In this document: positions 33,985 to 46,775 of the stretch, one piece after another
How positions within the stretch are numbered: the stretch's first letter is position 1
Layout: the number at the start of each line of letters is the position of its first letter
From: Loripinus fragilis
Lineage: Eukaryota > Mollusca > Bivalvia > Lucinida > Lucinidae
DNA: 64,000 bases
Direction of reading: 5' to 3'
Assembly: GCA_964019695.1 (NCBI GenBank)
Contig: OZ026528.1
Location: 54,962,495-55,026,494 of the forward strand
The notes under the pieces: model-generated
Told to the model about the DNA's origin: nothing
Seen by the model: the letters and a program-made list of their open reading frames with translations, nothing else
The model's database searches: none
Translations under genes and position numbers: made by a program

Positions 33985-34530
33985 GACGCATTATTATATC
34001 GAGCTTTCATTGCCTGGGAAGACCAAATTGCTGTACAAGTCCAGACTTTTAGTCAGATTCTTTTGTGGCAGACTTATCAGATGCACGCCATTAAAACCTT
34101 GTGAACAAAAGGTTATCACAGAATTAGGCGCCAAGGCTACAAAAAATTTTCCTGTGTTATGATGCTTATAATCAGACCATGTGGCAGCTTTCAGGTTTAA
34201 ATCCTTTGGTGTTTGAATGAATATCTCAGAACAGTCAATGATGGCACGCAAATCTGTAAGATGTTTGTATCTGTCTGGGTTTGTTGCAATAATTTGTTCT
34301 TTTGATGGCCAAAACACTAAACTATTTAAAAGTTTTAAGCCAGCTATTGAAAATTTGTCTACAAAGTGTTTCATTAATTTTGAATCGGTCTGCCAAATAC
34401 TTTTTAAACAAATCAAGTCTGAGCCACATTAAAGTAAGACGAAACTCTTCCTGGCTCGTGAGTTTTCTATTTTGGCCATTTTTTTGACTTTTTGCAAAGT
34501 TTCTTATTTTTGTGCTGATACATTTAAATC
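33985..34530 (-). pseudogene. DDE_Tnp_4 transposase fragment, third type
   Basis: Minus strand: KLTSQEEFRLTLMWLRLDLF (HTH), KKYLADRFKINETLCRQIF, LVFWPSKEQIIATNPDRYK, AIIDCSEIFIQTPKDLNLKA (first D), WSDYKHHNTGKFFVALAPNS, VITFCSQGFNG, then LDLYSNLVFPGNE where it stops. The second D and the E are missing. Frameshifts are near 34440 and 34060. The hAT relic starts about 150 bp downstream. Confidence 0.85.
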
Positions 34531-35675
34531 ATCACCAGGGTGTTCTTACAAAGGGTTCAATAAAGGCATGGAGTTCAAAAATTAATGCTATAGTGTTAAT
34601 ACCAGTGTAAAACAGACAATCAGAATCTTTTTAAGCAGAGAACTGGAAATAGTAGGATCAGAGGATTTGAGTTTTAGTTCTAGCAATATCATTTTATGTT
34701 TAAGTATAACAATATCTCTTTTAAACAGTTGATTGTATACTCCATTCCATACTTTCTTAATAATTAATCTAAAATTGCTACAATGAATTTGGTACCTATA
34801 ATGTTTGAAAAATGTGAGAACACTATGCGACTCTCTGCCTGATGTGTCCATTTCATCCTGAAAACTAGTGCCTGGAAGTTCCTCATAAATAGGAATAGCT
34901 ATTGATATATGGGCCTGGAGGACGTGAGAAAACCTGTCTTTGGGTGTTTGCAAAAAACACAGGCGCAGACCATCTGCGCATCTGCGCAGTCTGATCAGTG
35001 CCTTTGTTATTCGCTTTTTGGAAAGTATCTTACCTGTTGAGAATAGAGGTCCATTTTTGATCTTTTTTGCGTGCCCACATTAATTGGCATAATAATGTCA
35101 TCGTCTCTTTGAACATTAAATAAAATCACTGGTCTATATCTGAATCAATGATCAGGTATTTTTGCGTAATTGACCTCTTATCTTTCGCTTGTCCAAGCCA
35201 TCAATTCTATACCCAAAACGTCTATTGTGTAATGGTTGAACGCTCACGTAAATGACCTTGATTTGCGGAGTCTATTCATGTTCAATAACAGTTTTACTTG
35301 ACCTTTAAACACTGGTCAATTCGCGAATAACAGTGTAAATTCTTTTTACTGAAACGCAAATGAATACACACAAATTGTTTCATATTGCACCGTTACATGT
35401 TTGTGGATATTGATAGATATTGATGCTTACTCTTTTCATTTCCTAAAAACTGTACTTTTTGGCCAGTATTGATAGAACCTGTCTCCGAAATGTCCTAGTA
35501 TCTGCTGTGTTGTATACCTCTATTAAAATATGTGTTGTCTGATCTATTTCTTGCAAATTGTCCATTTACACACAAACTTCTTCAAGTGATCACCTTCACC
35601 TGGACAAATACTATCACACACAGCTGTTAAACACAGAAGAGCTTTATTCATGTATTTGTTCTTGGTTGTTTGTGA
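34531..35675. repeat. Non-coding; contains half of MITE M1 at 34915-35040
   Basis: 34915-35040 repeats the left half of M1 (GGGCCTGGAGGACGTGAGAA, AAACCTGTCTTTGGG, GCGCAGTCTGATCAGTGCC). The rest shows no coding sign. Confidence 0.6.
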
Positions 35676-35876
35676 TCAATGACTTAAGGACAGCTTTGGT
35701 CGCTTAACAGGATAAATGGCATTCATTGTAAGAAAAGAATTCAAGTTTTCCACTTTGTCTTCAACTAAAACTGATGCCTCGGATATGCTGGATATTTCAG
35801 TAGTTTGGCTAGACTGACTGCCATAAGCATCTTGACTGCTTTCAAAAAGCTCAGGTGTTGTTGACACCTGAAACAG
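35676..35876 (-). CDS. Possible 3'-terminal exon, unassigned
   Basis: After CCCTGTTTCAG on the minus strand an open frame gives VSTTPELFESSQDAYGSQSS, QTTEISSISEASVLVEDKVE, NLNSFLTMNAIYPVKRPKLS, LSH and a stop. It is serine-rich with no known domain. The clean splice acceptor and biased composition suggest a real or recently dead exon, with earlier exons above 35876 not found. Confidence 0.3.
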   Translation of the reverse strand: MFQVSTTPELFESSQDAYGSQSSQTTEISSISEASVLVEDKVENLNSFLTMNAIYPVKRPKLSLSH

Positions 35877-36626
35877 GGATAATTTTAAATCACAATAATA
35901 ATGTCATAACATTTAATGAGATCCGTTAATCTGAGTGGTCAAGAACGGTCATCTGATCACATTGACCTAAATTTCATTTTTCAATGAGTCCGGTTCGTAT
36001 TCATGAGGGGTGGGGCCTTTCACAATCAGATCAGAAAGGCAACTCATTAGGTATTGAGATTAATTCTCTTAAAATTACTCTAAGAGAGAAGAATTTCCGA
36101 ACTTATATAGGCTAAGTTACTTGGTAAGGTGCAAATTCTAGAAAAATAGAAAATGCAGCAGGAATATGTTGAACATGGGGGTGCTGATACCACTGTATTG
36201 TCCCCACCATGGGCAAGAGATGCCAACCCGAAGTAAGCAGAGCACAACCCACCATCAAGATTGAAAGGTCTCAAGGTAGAATGTGTTATACGAAATCAAG
36301 CTGTGCCGTGCTGGGTCATAGCAGGGGCAAGCAGCAGAACCACACTCCAAGGATCACCAATATTCAGCGACATCTTTTTTTTATCTATAAAGATCCATAC
36401 GTAAGTAGTTATACCACAAATAAAATTAATAGCCAAAATGTCCTTCTTCTGTTGTTCAGAATTTTCCATTATTTGGATGGAAAAAGATGAACACCAAAAA
36501 AACATCAACTATAAGTTATACATGAGTTGCCAACCTGTTCCTGAATCCTATAAACAGGCCATTTTTCCTAAATTTTTGACACACAAAAAACAATTCACAA
36601 CTTAATTGACTTCTTGATTTATTTAA
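35877..36626. other. Intergenic stretch, no gene seen
   Basis: No recognisable protein or repeat. Confidence 0.4.
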
Positions 36627-38045
36627 TTTCTTTTCTTATTGGAGTTCTCAGATCTAAAGGGGTGCTTGTTTTCCTGGTCTTGTTTTCTTTTTCTGGTCTC
36701 TTCGGCTTCCTTTTGATGTCTCTCCTCCCTGGCATTTACTCTCAGGAAGGAGGCAAGGTTACCTATTGTGTCATTTAATTGCTTCAGCGAATCTGTCTGA
36801 GCATTTATAGCTTTCTCGATGGTCTTGTTGAAGCATCGGCGGGTCCGGCTATTACGTTCTAATTCCTGTTGGACCCTCCGATCCCTCCTGCATAATTTCG
36901 ACCATCTGGGCTAGGTATGGTCTCTCTGGGTCGTCATTCCTTCTTGCTTCCTGGTCCCTGTCCAATGGTCCAGCATCGTTGCCCAAAAGTTGTGGCATTA
37001 GGTCTTGTACGACAGCATCTTCCTGGTGGTTGTTTTTACAGTAGCTTCCTTGGGCGAAGAGGTCGAAATGCATGACACTATGGGGGTTGCCGTCCTAACA
37101 GAAATACAGGCATCAGATGATGGCAGTGTGACCACAGATACAACAGGAAGGGCCGGAAGGGATGTGGTAACCGCAGGATCTTGGGTGGCTGTAGAGTGCT
37201 GTATGAACTCATCAGCAAAGGTAGAGGTACTAGCCTGCCATGGCCTAAACACTGAGTCTTGAGGGTGCTGAGGGTTCCAAACTGACGGAGGCTGCTGCAG
37301 AGGACTCGGATGGGGAGGTGAACCCAGAGCTACATGTAATGGCGTCTTCTACTAGCGAATCTGGAGAATGAGAAGTGGCTTCTGAGCCACTTCCAAGGAT
37401 CCCGGAGTAGAGGGCGGTGGTCCAGTAGAAATCATCCATGGTGCCGTGCTGGCAATGGCACTGGAGCTGGCAATGGCACTGGAGCTTGCAATGGCACTGG
37501 AGCTGGCAATGGAGCTTGCTTCCGGATGAAGTCCTGGAACAGGTCCCACAGCTGCTCCTTATTGCTGTCAATTGCTGGCGTTGACAGCACTGGCGGGACC
37601 TGATTCCACTTAAGAGATTTGGCTCTCCCGCACTGCGGCATCCAGGAGGTCCTCAGGAAGCAGGACTGGCTGATCACCCTGCTTCCTAAGAAGAAAGTGA
37701 ACCGTTGAATCGTCCCTGTCCAGTTTCCGGTAGTCCGTGTCCTGAATCTGGTATGGATTGGGGTTGGCCCTGAGACAAGAGCGGTCCGCAGCGTCCACCT
37801 TCTTTTCTTCAGCAATGAGGGCATGCCTTCGGTAACATACCAAGTGGTTGTCTTAGGTTGTTGACGTCTTGCACTTAAACATGCAGAGGGAGCAGTAAAA
37901 TGGCACCTCATCCATGCTGAGGTGCATTTTCATGATATGGTCTTCAACCCAGATCTTCTCGGCCACGTACTGGACCCCCTTGGATAGGCAGCGGAGACAC
38001 TTGTGGCCCCGACCACGATGTTTGCCCTTCTCTTCTTCGCTCTTC
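36627..38045 (-). pseudogene. C2H2-like zinc-finger gene relic with proline-rich repeats and coiled coil
   Basis: Minus strand from 38040: GHKCLRCLSKGVQYVAEKIW, VEDHIMKMHLSMDEVPFYCS, LCMFKC, then past one TAA HLVCYRRHALIAEEKKVDAA and ANPNPYQIQDTDYRKLDRDD. That is two linked CxxC...HxxxxH-like fingers. After a frameshift: SNKEQLWDLFQDFIRKQ and a PAPVPLPAPVPL repeat encoded by about four 18-bp units (37445-37512). The end, in another frame, is a coiled coil (RRCFNKTIEKAINAQTDSLK, QLNDTIGNLASFL) and a basic tail with stop near 36627. It is unassigned; this finger pair is familiar from repeated mollusc genes of likely mobile origin. It is broken by at least two frameshifts. Confidence 0.5.
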
Positions 38046-38204
38046 AGTATGTTGTTTGCAGATATATCTTTAGTAGCTCATCAAACACAGTGAGTGAAAT
38101 ATGGCATACATCTTTGAGCCTTATCTGTCATGCCTGGTCCTCTAAAAGTAAATTCAGTATGGTTCCTGGGATGGTAATCCAGCAAACAGTGCCATCTAAT
38201 TGAA

Positions 38205-39980
38205 ATTGGGATAAATCTGATCCTCATCAGGTCAATGTTATCATCTAGAAACTAAAAAAATAAATGGAATACATCTGATGCTCATCAGGTCAATCGTATC
38301 ATCTAAAAAAATGATAACATCTGGATGATGCTCATCAGGTCAATGGTATCATTTAAAAAAATGGGTTACATCTGATGCTCATCAGGTCAATGGTATCATT
38401 TAAAAAAATGGGTTACATCTGATGCTCATCAGGTCAATGGTATCATCTAAAAAAATGGGTTACATCTGGTGCTCATCAGGTCAATGGTATCATTAAAAAA
38501 ATGGGTTACATCTGGTGCTCGTCAGGTCAATGGTATCATCTAAAAATATATCGGTTCGCTTTCAGATCCTCATCTGACAAAAATATCTTCATAGTAAAAA
38601 TAGACATTGTCAGGTGCAAATCTGGCAACTGGATCTCATCTGAAAACATTGTGGGTTCATCTTAGGCCCATCTGGCAAACATCACTTTCTAAGAAAAGAA
38701 AAAATGGATATTATCTCCGGCTGCTTACACCTGGCAGACAACTTCATAAAAGACGTTCAGGAAAGGCCAATGCTCATCTCATTTCTTAAAAAAAAATAGG
38801 GAATGTCTGATCCTCATCGAACAGTTTTCATTATCTAAAAAAAATGAGAACTTCTGATATTGATGCTCCTCAGACATGTTTCATCATCTAAAAAAATATA
38901 CGTCATCCGACTGTCTTCATCATAAAAAAAAATTGTGGAACTTCTGACGCTTATCTGACAACCTTCATCATCCAAAAAATAAAAGTAAGGAACACCTGAT
39001 GCTCGTCCGACAGTCTATGACATTAAAAAAAATAAATGATGTTCATCTGACAGGCGACAACGTCTTAAAAAAAGGTAACATCATCTAAAAAAATATACAG
39101 CTGACGTTCGTCTGACAGGCTACATCATCTAAAAAAAATAGGGGACATCTGATGGGCTACATCTTGATAAAAAGAATCTGCGACATCTGACAGGCTGCAT
39201 CATCTTAAAAAAACATGTGGGACATCTGACGTACATCTGACGGACTACATCATCTTAAAAAAATCAGGGACATCTGACATACATCTGACAGGCTACATCA
39301 TCTTTAAAAAAAATCCGGGACATCTGACAGGCTTCTTCATCTTAAGCAAAATATCTCGGACATCTGATGGGCTACATCATCTTCAAAAAAATATCTGGGA
39401 CATCTGACGTACATCTTAAATAAAGCTGGGACATCTGATGGACTACATCATCTAAAAAATCTGGGACATATGATGGACTGCATCATCTAAAAAAAATCTA
39501 GGACATCTGACGTACATCTGACAGGCTACATCATCTTAAAAAAATCCGGGACATCTGATGTACATCTGATGGGCTACATCATCTTATAAAATGGGGACAT
39601 CTGACATACATCTGACAGGTTACGTCATCTAAAAAAATCTGGGACATCTGTCGGACTTCATCGTCTAATAAAAAAATCTGGGACATCTGTTGGACTTCAT
39701 CATCTTAAAAACAAAATTGGGACATCTGTCGGACTTAATCATCTTTAAAAAAAATTGGGACGTCTGTTGGACTTCATCATCTAAAAAAAATCTGGGACTT
39801 TTATCAGACTTCATCATCTAAAAACATCTTGGACATCTGGCCATAACAGAATCAGAAAAAAAAATCTGCAGATGCTCACAACAAGTCCATGGTGGGTAAC
39901 AACAGCCGGAGAGAAAAATGGGACACATTCCCAGATGTTCATCCATAGAAAAAAAATTGAAACCGCAATAAATAAAAAAA
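38205..39980. repeat. A-tract satellite array, about 1.7 kb
   Basis: The first part (38205-38550) has regular units of about 46 bp: AAAAAAATGGGTTACATCTG, ATGCTCATCAGGTCAATGGT, ATCATCT. From 38560 on, units shorten and diverge to roughly 34-60 bp with core GGGACATCTGA and GGCTACATCATCTAAAAAAA, fading out after 39850. No gene lies within it. Confidence 0.9.
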
Positions 39981-40002
39981 ATTAATAGGCCATAACTTCA
40001 GG

Positions 40003-40799
40003 CTAATCTATTTGTTGTCTCTTGACTGCTTGTATCCACAATGTGATATTCTCACCTTCATAAGGTTTTAGCTTGTTGTGATGTAGGACACACTCCAGTC
40101 CAAAGCATGACAATCTGACTTTGTAGTCCAAATCACTGTGTTTATGGACAATAAGGCATGGTCCACGATATGAAGCCTGTAATTTGGGTGACAAACCCGG
40201 TTTACAACCTTCTTAGGCCAACCACGCTAAGTCACCAACTTTATTGCAGCTGTTCTACATAGTCCCCATAGCTATGAAAGTCTCCTATATTGTTGCATTG
40301 GCTGCCATATGCTAATTCAGCTAGTAGTCTAACTTCCTGGCCCATGAATAGACGGTTTGGTGTCAGACCAGTAGATTCACAGGGTGAATCTCAATAGGCA
40401 GCAGCAAGGCAGCCAATATTCAGATCCTAGTCTGTCTGCTCCCCTCCAAGATAAGCCTTGAACATTCTTAGCAGACTACGGTTGAATCGTTCGGCCTGTC
40501 CATTACATCTTGGATTTCTCAGGGAACTTCCAGTCTTTTTCATCTCTAGCAGTTTGCATAGCTCCCTAAAAATAGAGCTCTCAAATGCTCCACCCTGATC
40601 AGAAAGAATTGTCAGCGGACAGCCATAGCGTGCTATTACTTCATTTAGCAGCTTCTAGGCACAGGTTTTCGCAGTTTGGTTAGGTACAGCCATGACTTCT
40701 ACCCATTTTGTGAAATGGTCTCTTGCTAACAGAATGTACCAGTTATTGCGTGGTGTTACAGGTAGTGGCCCAAGAAAATCTACCGAGATACGGTCATTG
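40003..40799 (-). pseudogene. Ty3/Gypsy integrase, 3' part of pol
   Basis: Minus strand in shifting frames: ISVDFLGPLPVTPRNNWYIL (first D), RDHFTKWVEVMAVPNQTAKT, LLNEVIARYGCPLTILSDQG (second D), RNPRCNGQAERFNRSLLRMF (E), and the C-terminal MSPKLQASYRGPCLIVHKHS, DLDYKVRLSCFG, LHHNKLKPYEGE. All three catalytic acids are present but the frame is broken repeatedly. The upstream side is cut at 40799 by a LINE-A insertion. Neither the zinc-binding N-terminus nor an LTR was found. Confidence 0.85.
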
Positions 40800-41989
40800 T
40801 TTTGTTTGTTTGTTTGGTGCTTAACGACGCATCAACCATTGTGGGTCACTAGCGTCAGACGATATTAAACTAAACATGATGAAGATGGAAAAAGTAAAAA
40901 TTTATAAGATAAAATAAAAGGAATGATGATGATGAGTTTGTATAATGATAATTAGTTGCAATACGATTGTTGACAGGAGAGACCACGTACAATATCTGAC
41001 AGTTTCAAAGAGCTATTCAGATAACTGTACATGTTCTTAAACTGAACAGAATACAACATCAAAGAATCTATAATATGGTCTGATACAAATTTAAAACAAA
41101 ACATTATTTTAAAAATAGCAATTAGATCTTGAAAAAAAAAAGATTTATTTGTCAACAAAATGTCATAAAACTATCAATATATATATCTTGAAATAATTCT
41201 TTCATGATATCAACATGGAAGCAATTATTTCTTACTTGTGCAAAATCGCCACACTCCAAAAGGAAGTGACGAACAGTGAATGGTGCATCGCAACGCTCTT
41301 CACCTAGTAGTAAGTATGAATGCGTGACTCTTGTATGACCTAAACGGAGTCGAGCCAAAACGACTTCTTCTTTTCTAATGTTTCGAGCAACTGATTGATG
41401 TTCACCAATAGTTGGTTTCATCTCAAGAAGTTTATTACCAATGCTGTTATTCCATGAAGTTTGCCATTCTTCTAAGATATATTTATTGATAGATGGCTTA
41501 AAATTAGAAAATGGAATCTTAAAAGAAGTTGGTTCTAATGAAAGCGATGTTTTTGCTTGCTTATCTACCATCTCATTCCCTTGGATACCTATATGACTAA
41601 GAATCCAACAGAGAACAATTTCTTTATAAGCTAAAAGCTCCTGACATTTTTCTAAAAGCTTCTGAATCTGTGGATTCTTTGAACTGGTATGGTTTATTGC
41701 TTTCAATACAGAAAGCGAGTCAGAAAATATAATAAATTTATTGTTAGCATCACAAGTGCTAATGAAATCTAAAGCCAGGTCTACTGCTTTGGCTTCAGCA
41801 GTAAAAATTGATGAATCGTCAGGTATACGTTGCATATTACTATGGTTGTCTGATATAACAGCACAACCAACCTTTGAGTCTTTCTTTGACCCATCAGTAT
41901 AAATTTGTTGGTTATTCTTATAACGATTTTGCAGTTTTCTGATATCATCTTTTAATATGTGTAGATTTGATTCAGATTTTTTCCCGGAA
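40800..41989 (-). mobile_element. LINE-A copy, 5'-truncated
   Basis: Minus strand: the 3' half of ORF2 from SGKKSESNLHILKDDIRKLQ through RNase H (IYTDGSKKDSKVGCAV, FTAEAKAVDLAL, FSDSLSVLKAI, SHIGIQGNEMVDKQAK) to the zinc-finger region, where CVGC is partly deleted (EERCDAPFTVRHFLLECG), and the 3' UTR. The tail is (CAAA)n, seen as TTTGTTTGTTTG at 40800. The end of the ORF is frameshifted. It disrupts the Gypsy integrase. Its truncated end meets LINE-B at 41989. Confidence 0.92.
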
Positions 41990-43413
41990 TACTTGAAGGC
42001 AAAGTGCCTTAAATCCTTGAACATATTGAAAGTTTTATCTCACACTACTTGGGGTGGAGATCGAACAACACTTTTACAATTATATCGATCTTTGATCCGT
42101 TTAAAAATTAGACTATGGATCCATTGTTTATGGATCGGCAAGAAAATCCTATTTAGCAATGCTTGACCCTATCCACCACCAAGGTCTTAGATTAGCCATA
42201 GGAGTATTTCGAACATCACCCACTGCTAGTCTTTATGTTAAGAAGTCAGAGAGAAGTCCAATTATCATGAAATCTAATTTCCAAGAGCTAAAATCACATT
42301 ACATGGACTATAAGCACATTTATACAGCTGGTTCAAAAGATGATATGAAAGTAGGATGCGCAGTAGTATCTGACGACTTCTCTGAAACTATGCGAATTCC
42401 AGATGGGTCCTCAATTTTTACAGCAGAAGCAAAAGCAATTGATTTAGCATTAGATCTTATTGCCGATTGTGAAACTTCAAAAAAAAATTGTAATATTTTC
42501 TGACTCTCTTTCAGTATTAAAATCTTTAGATCATACTTCTTCAAAAAATCCCCAAATTCAAATGAAATAGTTTACTGTTGGATCCCTAGCCACATTGGCA
42601 TTGCTGGCAATGAAAGTGTGGATCAAAAAGCAAAAGATTCATTGCATTTACACCCTATAAACTTTCCATTACCTTATACAAATTTTAAATCTTTTATCAA
42701 TAGGTACATTTAAAACAAGTGGCAAATTTTATGGAATAATAGTGTTGGTAATAAACTCTTTGAGATTAAACCTGTAATTGGACAATCTCAACCAGTATTT
42801 AGAAATGTCAGACAAGAAGAAGTTGTGCTTGCTCGTTTACGTATTGGTCATACAAAGATCACACACTCATATCGTTTAACACGAGAGGAACCACCGTATT
42901 GTTTTGGATGTGATGCACTCTTTACAGTCCGCCATTTTCTACTTGAATGTGGTGATTTTTCTCACATAAGAAACAAATACTTTCATGTTGATACAATCAA
43001 ACAATTGTTTAATGATGTACCTATTGATAATGTCTTCTTATTCTTAAAAGAGATTAATCTTTTTAACAAATTGTAACTACCGGTATTTTCCTTTAAAATG
43101 TTTATTTTTTTAACTTGCTTTCAGCATATCATTTTTTTTTGCAGGAGAAGAACATGTATAATCAACTGATAAGCCTATGTTTTTGTCAGATATTGTACAT
43201 GATCTTCGCTGTAAAATGGTTACTTTTTTTATTGTATTTGATATACTCATATGTTTATGGTGTTAAATTGTTACTATTTTAGCTACTCTATTATAGTTTT
43301 AATATTCAGTAACACTTCTCTAAACTAACCCTGATGACGCTAATGACCCAAAAAGGGTTGATGCGTCGTTAAACCCCAACTCATCATCATCATCATTATC
43401 ATCATCATCATGA
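41989..43413 (+). mobile_element. LINE-B copy, 5'-truncated, with internal deletions
   Basis: Plus strand: YLKAKCLKSLNILKVLSHTT (late RT), LDPIHHQGLRLAIGVFRTSP, then a jump (about 130 residues missing) to IYTAGSKDDMKVGCAVVSDD (RNase H), another loss after 42560, and finally LARLRIGHTKITHSYRL, CFGCDALFTVRHFLLECGDF. The 3' UTR has a hairpin at 43336-43367 (GACGC..GCGTC) and an (ATC)n tail to about 43413. Confidence 0.92.
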
Positions 43414-46400
43414 TCAACCTCTTTACTACTTTGTGTACATGTTTACAAGCAGCGAAGGCTCTGGCAAGTCTACCTACACATATGCACAGACTCACCTGAG
43501 CCTGCATTGCGCAACACTGCGAAAGTACTAAAGTCAAATGGGCTTATTCCCTTTGATCTGCTCTTTCGTTACTAGTAAATCTACTTTGTTTGATTTGAAC
43601 TATGCAAAGATTATTATTGTATCACCGATAATGTTCACATTTGACATGCTAAATATCAATTTTATATTATCTGCAACAAAACTCCACTGTAAGACTAATA
43701 TGTCTAATTGATAGAATAATGCAAAAGAAATGATTTATTAAAAGCAATGATTTGATGTGAGTCAGCTACAAAATACACTAATACTAACAATGCCTGGTGG
43801 CTTTTCTAAGTGATAAACATATGTCTTTCAAATGTATGACTAAAATGAACCATTAGAGCAAATAATGTTCTGTTAGAATGTTTCAAAATAGTTTTGAACC
43901 AGACAGAACAGATGATAAGACAGTGCAATATGTCCTTAAAATTCTCTTGGTATGCATTTTACTATCTTAAATGGTATTCTGTTGTCACCAAACTGGACAT
44001 CGTTCTAATGTAAAGCAGTTTTTACCATAAGGATAGGCTTGGCGTGTGTCATACCTTTGGGCAAAAATCATTTTAGTTTATTTTTTTCAAAAGACAAGGA
44101 TAAAGGACTGTTTTAAATTCTCAATTCCAGATTTGATATATGCTTCAATTGACCTACAATTACAAATTATGAAAAGGTTTTTATTCCTGAATGGTATCAG
44201 CATAGTAGTTGTTATAAATAGCTGGCTTAAACAATATGTGATAAATCTTACTAAGCTAGTCCATGCTTAATATTATTGTGTTGTCTTAAATACAATACAA
44301 TATAATATATTCAGCATTAAACATATAACAATGTTTATAAACTACACAATAAGTTAACATATTAATGTAGTGAAACAACAATAATTTTCCTGAGTAGCAA
44401 CTAGCATTTCTTCTGATATGTTTGATGACTTTATATGTGTCTTTTATATACCATTTCACGTATAAAAGATGAAAATATATCAATGTCAGTGAGATAAAAG
44501 ATATCATTTAATAAGAATTTAAGAAGATAAAATGCTGTTTGCATATCTAATAAAACGCACTGACTTGAAAAATCGTTGTATCTGAATAAAGTTCAAATTT
44601 TATTCTTTATTCATCCATGTGTTGTTGGTATTTTCCTTTAATGACAATTAATGGCAGTATAATGGCAATAAATGTCCCACTAGCAGTGTAAACGTAAATA
44701 GTGTTCCTTTGTATTTTAAAAATGTATTTAAAAGAAAGTAACGTATATCACAGAAATAACAGATCATTCTACTCTGATAACATCATATTGTTAGTCATTT
44801 GCTTACAATTAAAAGGCTATATTGTCATGTAAGAATAAGGAGTAATTAGATAAGATTTCCAGTTATTTTACAGTAACGTAGAAAATTTTGCTATTTCGTG
44901 GTATAGCCCCACCCGCTTAAGAGTTAACATACATTAATTTGTGGCTTGTAGAATGTGGTTTTAGAAAATTATAGTGAACAAAACTCCCCTAGGATGTATT
45001 TTTGTAGTCCAATGTCTAGTGACAGTAATGCATTCAATAGTTATACATTTAAAGTAACATATATAACTGTAACATCATAGTGGTGTATTGTTTAAATGCA
45101 TATCGGATGTTTCCTTCATTTAAAATGTTTTAAGGCAAACAGCATGTCGATAAATAATAATTTGGTATAACTTGGTATTTGCAGAATAGGATTTGAAACT
45201 ATTTATGGTAACGTAGTTAACATGCCTGTCTAAATATAGGTCAGAGAGCTAACGTATGTCATTTTGCATCTTATACAGTATTGTTTCAGAAAATTATAGT
45301 GAACAATATTTTCCCTGCTGTGTGGAGAGGAGGGTCTAGCTATTTGAGCTTTCACTATCACAGAATTTTCATTTTGGTACTGACGTCACTTTTCCATGTA
45401 CAGACATCATTTTTAAGCTAATGTAACCTCTTTTAAATCAATAGTCAAGGTCTATGATCCAAATTCCACATGGCGCCAGTAAAATTACCACAACTGATCA
45501 ATCAGTTCATGTTTATGCCTGCTGGAATTCATAACACTCCCACTTTGTGACGTCACTGTGACATTAAAATGCCAAAGAAAAATTGTAATCATCTTTTTTC
45601 TTAAACAGAATACATTTTTCTACAAGAAAATGTATGTTTGACACTTTTACCAAAAACGCACACGGAATTACACAGCGGCCGACACTACTACCCCTGCTGC
45701 CTAAAATCTCAGAAATAACTGATTTAATGAATCAAACTCTTAAAAGCATTTATATATTTAGAAAGTAGAATGATTTTTCTACAAAATCATCTAAAAGTTG
45801 TTACAATCAAAGTTATCATTAATCAGCGCTACCTATTTGCATGCATAAAAACGGTAAAGTTTTCTGGAACCACAGAATTCTTCTGCAACAAAGATTATTT
45901 TTAGTAACGGTCAAGCTTAATTTATCTCTGACCTTGTTTCCACTGCCCATGCGAGGGGGGGGGGGGGGGTAGGGGGGTAATGTCCAAACAAACCGGACAT
46001 TGTAAAATCAATTCGATGCAGAACAAACTTTTAAAACTCCTAATTCAAAGTGAAAATAATGGATTATTTCGAGTTGTCAGCAGTCAGACTGGTGCAGTTC
46101 AATGGATTTATAGCTGAGGCATGACTAAAGGTCAGAATACTGTTTGCAAAACTTAGGTTTATTAAGAAGTTGTTAGATTTAGCTGGAGCACATACTTTCA
46201 AAACATTAAAATGGCCGACCATGACTCAGATAAGGTTAATTTGACTGGTCTTAAAAGTAGCAAATCCCTTCCCTATCCGAGAACAAGATAGCTATGTACA
46301 AGCCTAAGTGCATAATGAATTCTTGCTGCCACCCCTGCTATCCATTAGTTCCATAGGATAACTTGAGTGACAGTTCAAGAATACACTTATCTGAGCCATA

Positions 46401-46454
46401 GAATCTAAGAAAGTGAAAGTTTCTATCAAAGGCCTAGATGACACCCCTTGGGTG
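43414..46454. other. 3-kb AT-rich stretch, no gene seen
   Basis: Only short frames. A homopolymeric G run sits at 45955-45970. No repeat termini were recognised. Confidence 0.5.
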
Positions 46455-46775
46455 TCACAGTATTTCCTGATCATATTCACTTACTATTTTCTTTTGCTAT
46501 TTTGGGGGTATATCAGTGGACTGCATGATTTTGTGGTGTTTTGGTGGACTAGATAATTTGCGTGTTTCAATGGACTTGATCATGGTATTTCAATTTACTG
46601 AGCGGTCTAGGTGCTTCTCCTGGCTGGGTCAGTTTGGGTGTATCAGTTGCCTAGGGGACTTGGGAGTTTCAATGGGCTGGCTGGTTTGTGTATTTCAGTG
46701 GACTGTGTGCGTTTGGCTGTTCTGTGGAGATTCTGTAGACTGGTGGTAACACGGTGTTTCAAAAACCTGTGCGGA
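46455..46775 (+). repeat. Degenerate minisatellite, (TATTTCAGTGGACT)-like
   Basis: Starts with an R5 end (GTATTTCCTGATCATATTCA), then phrases such as TATCAGTGGACT, TTTCAATGGACTTG and TATTTCAGTGGACTG recur at 35-60 bp spacing. Confidence 0.5.

Noticed and set aside
38205..39980. CRISPR-like spaced repeats
   Set aside because: Units drift in length and sequence, there are no conserved repeats with unique spacers, and the context is eukaryotic.
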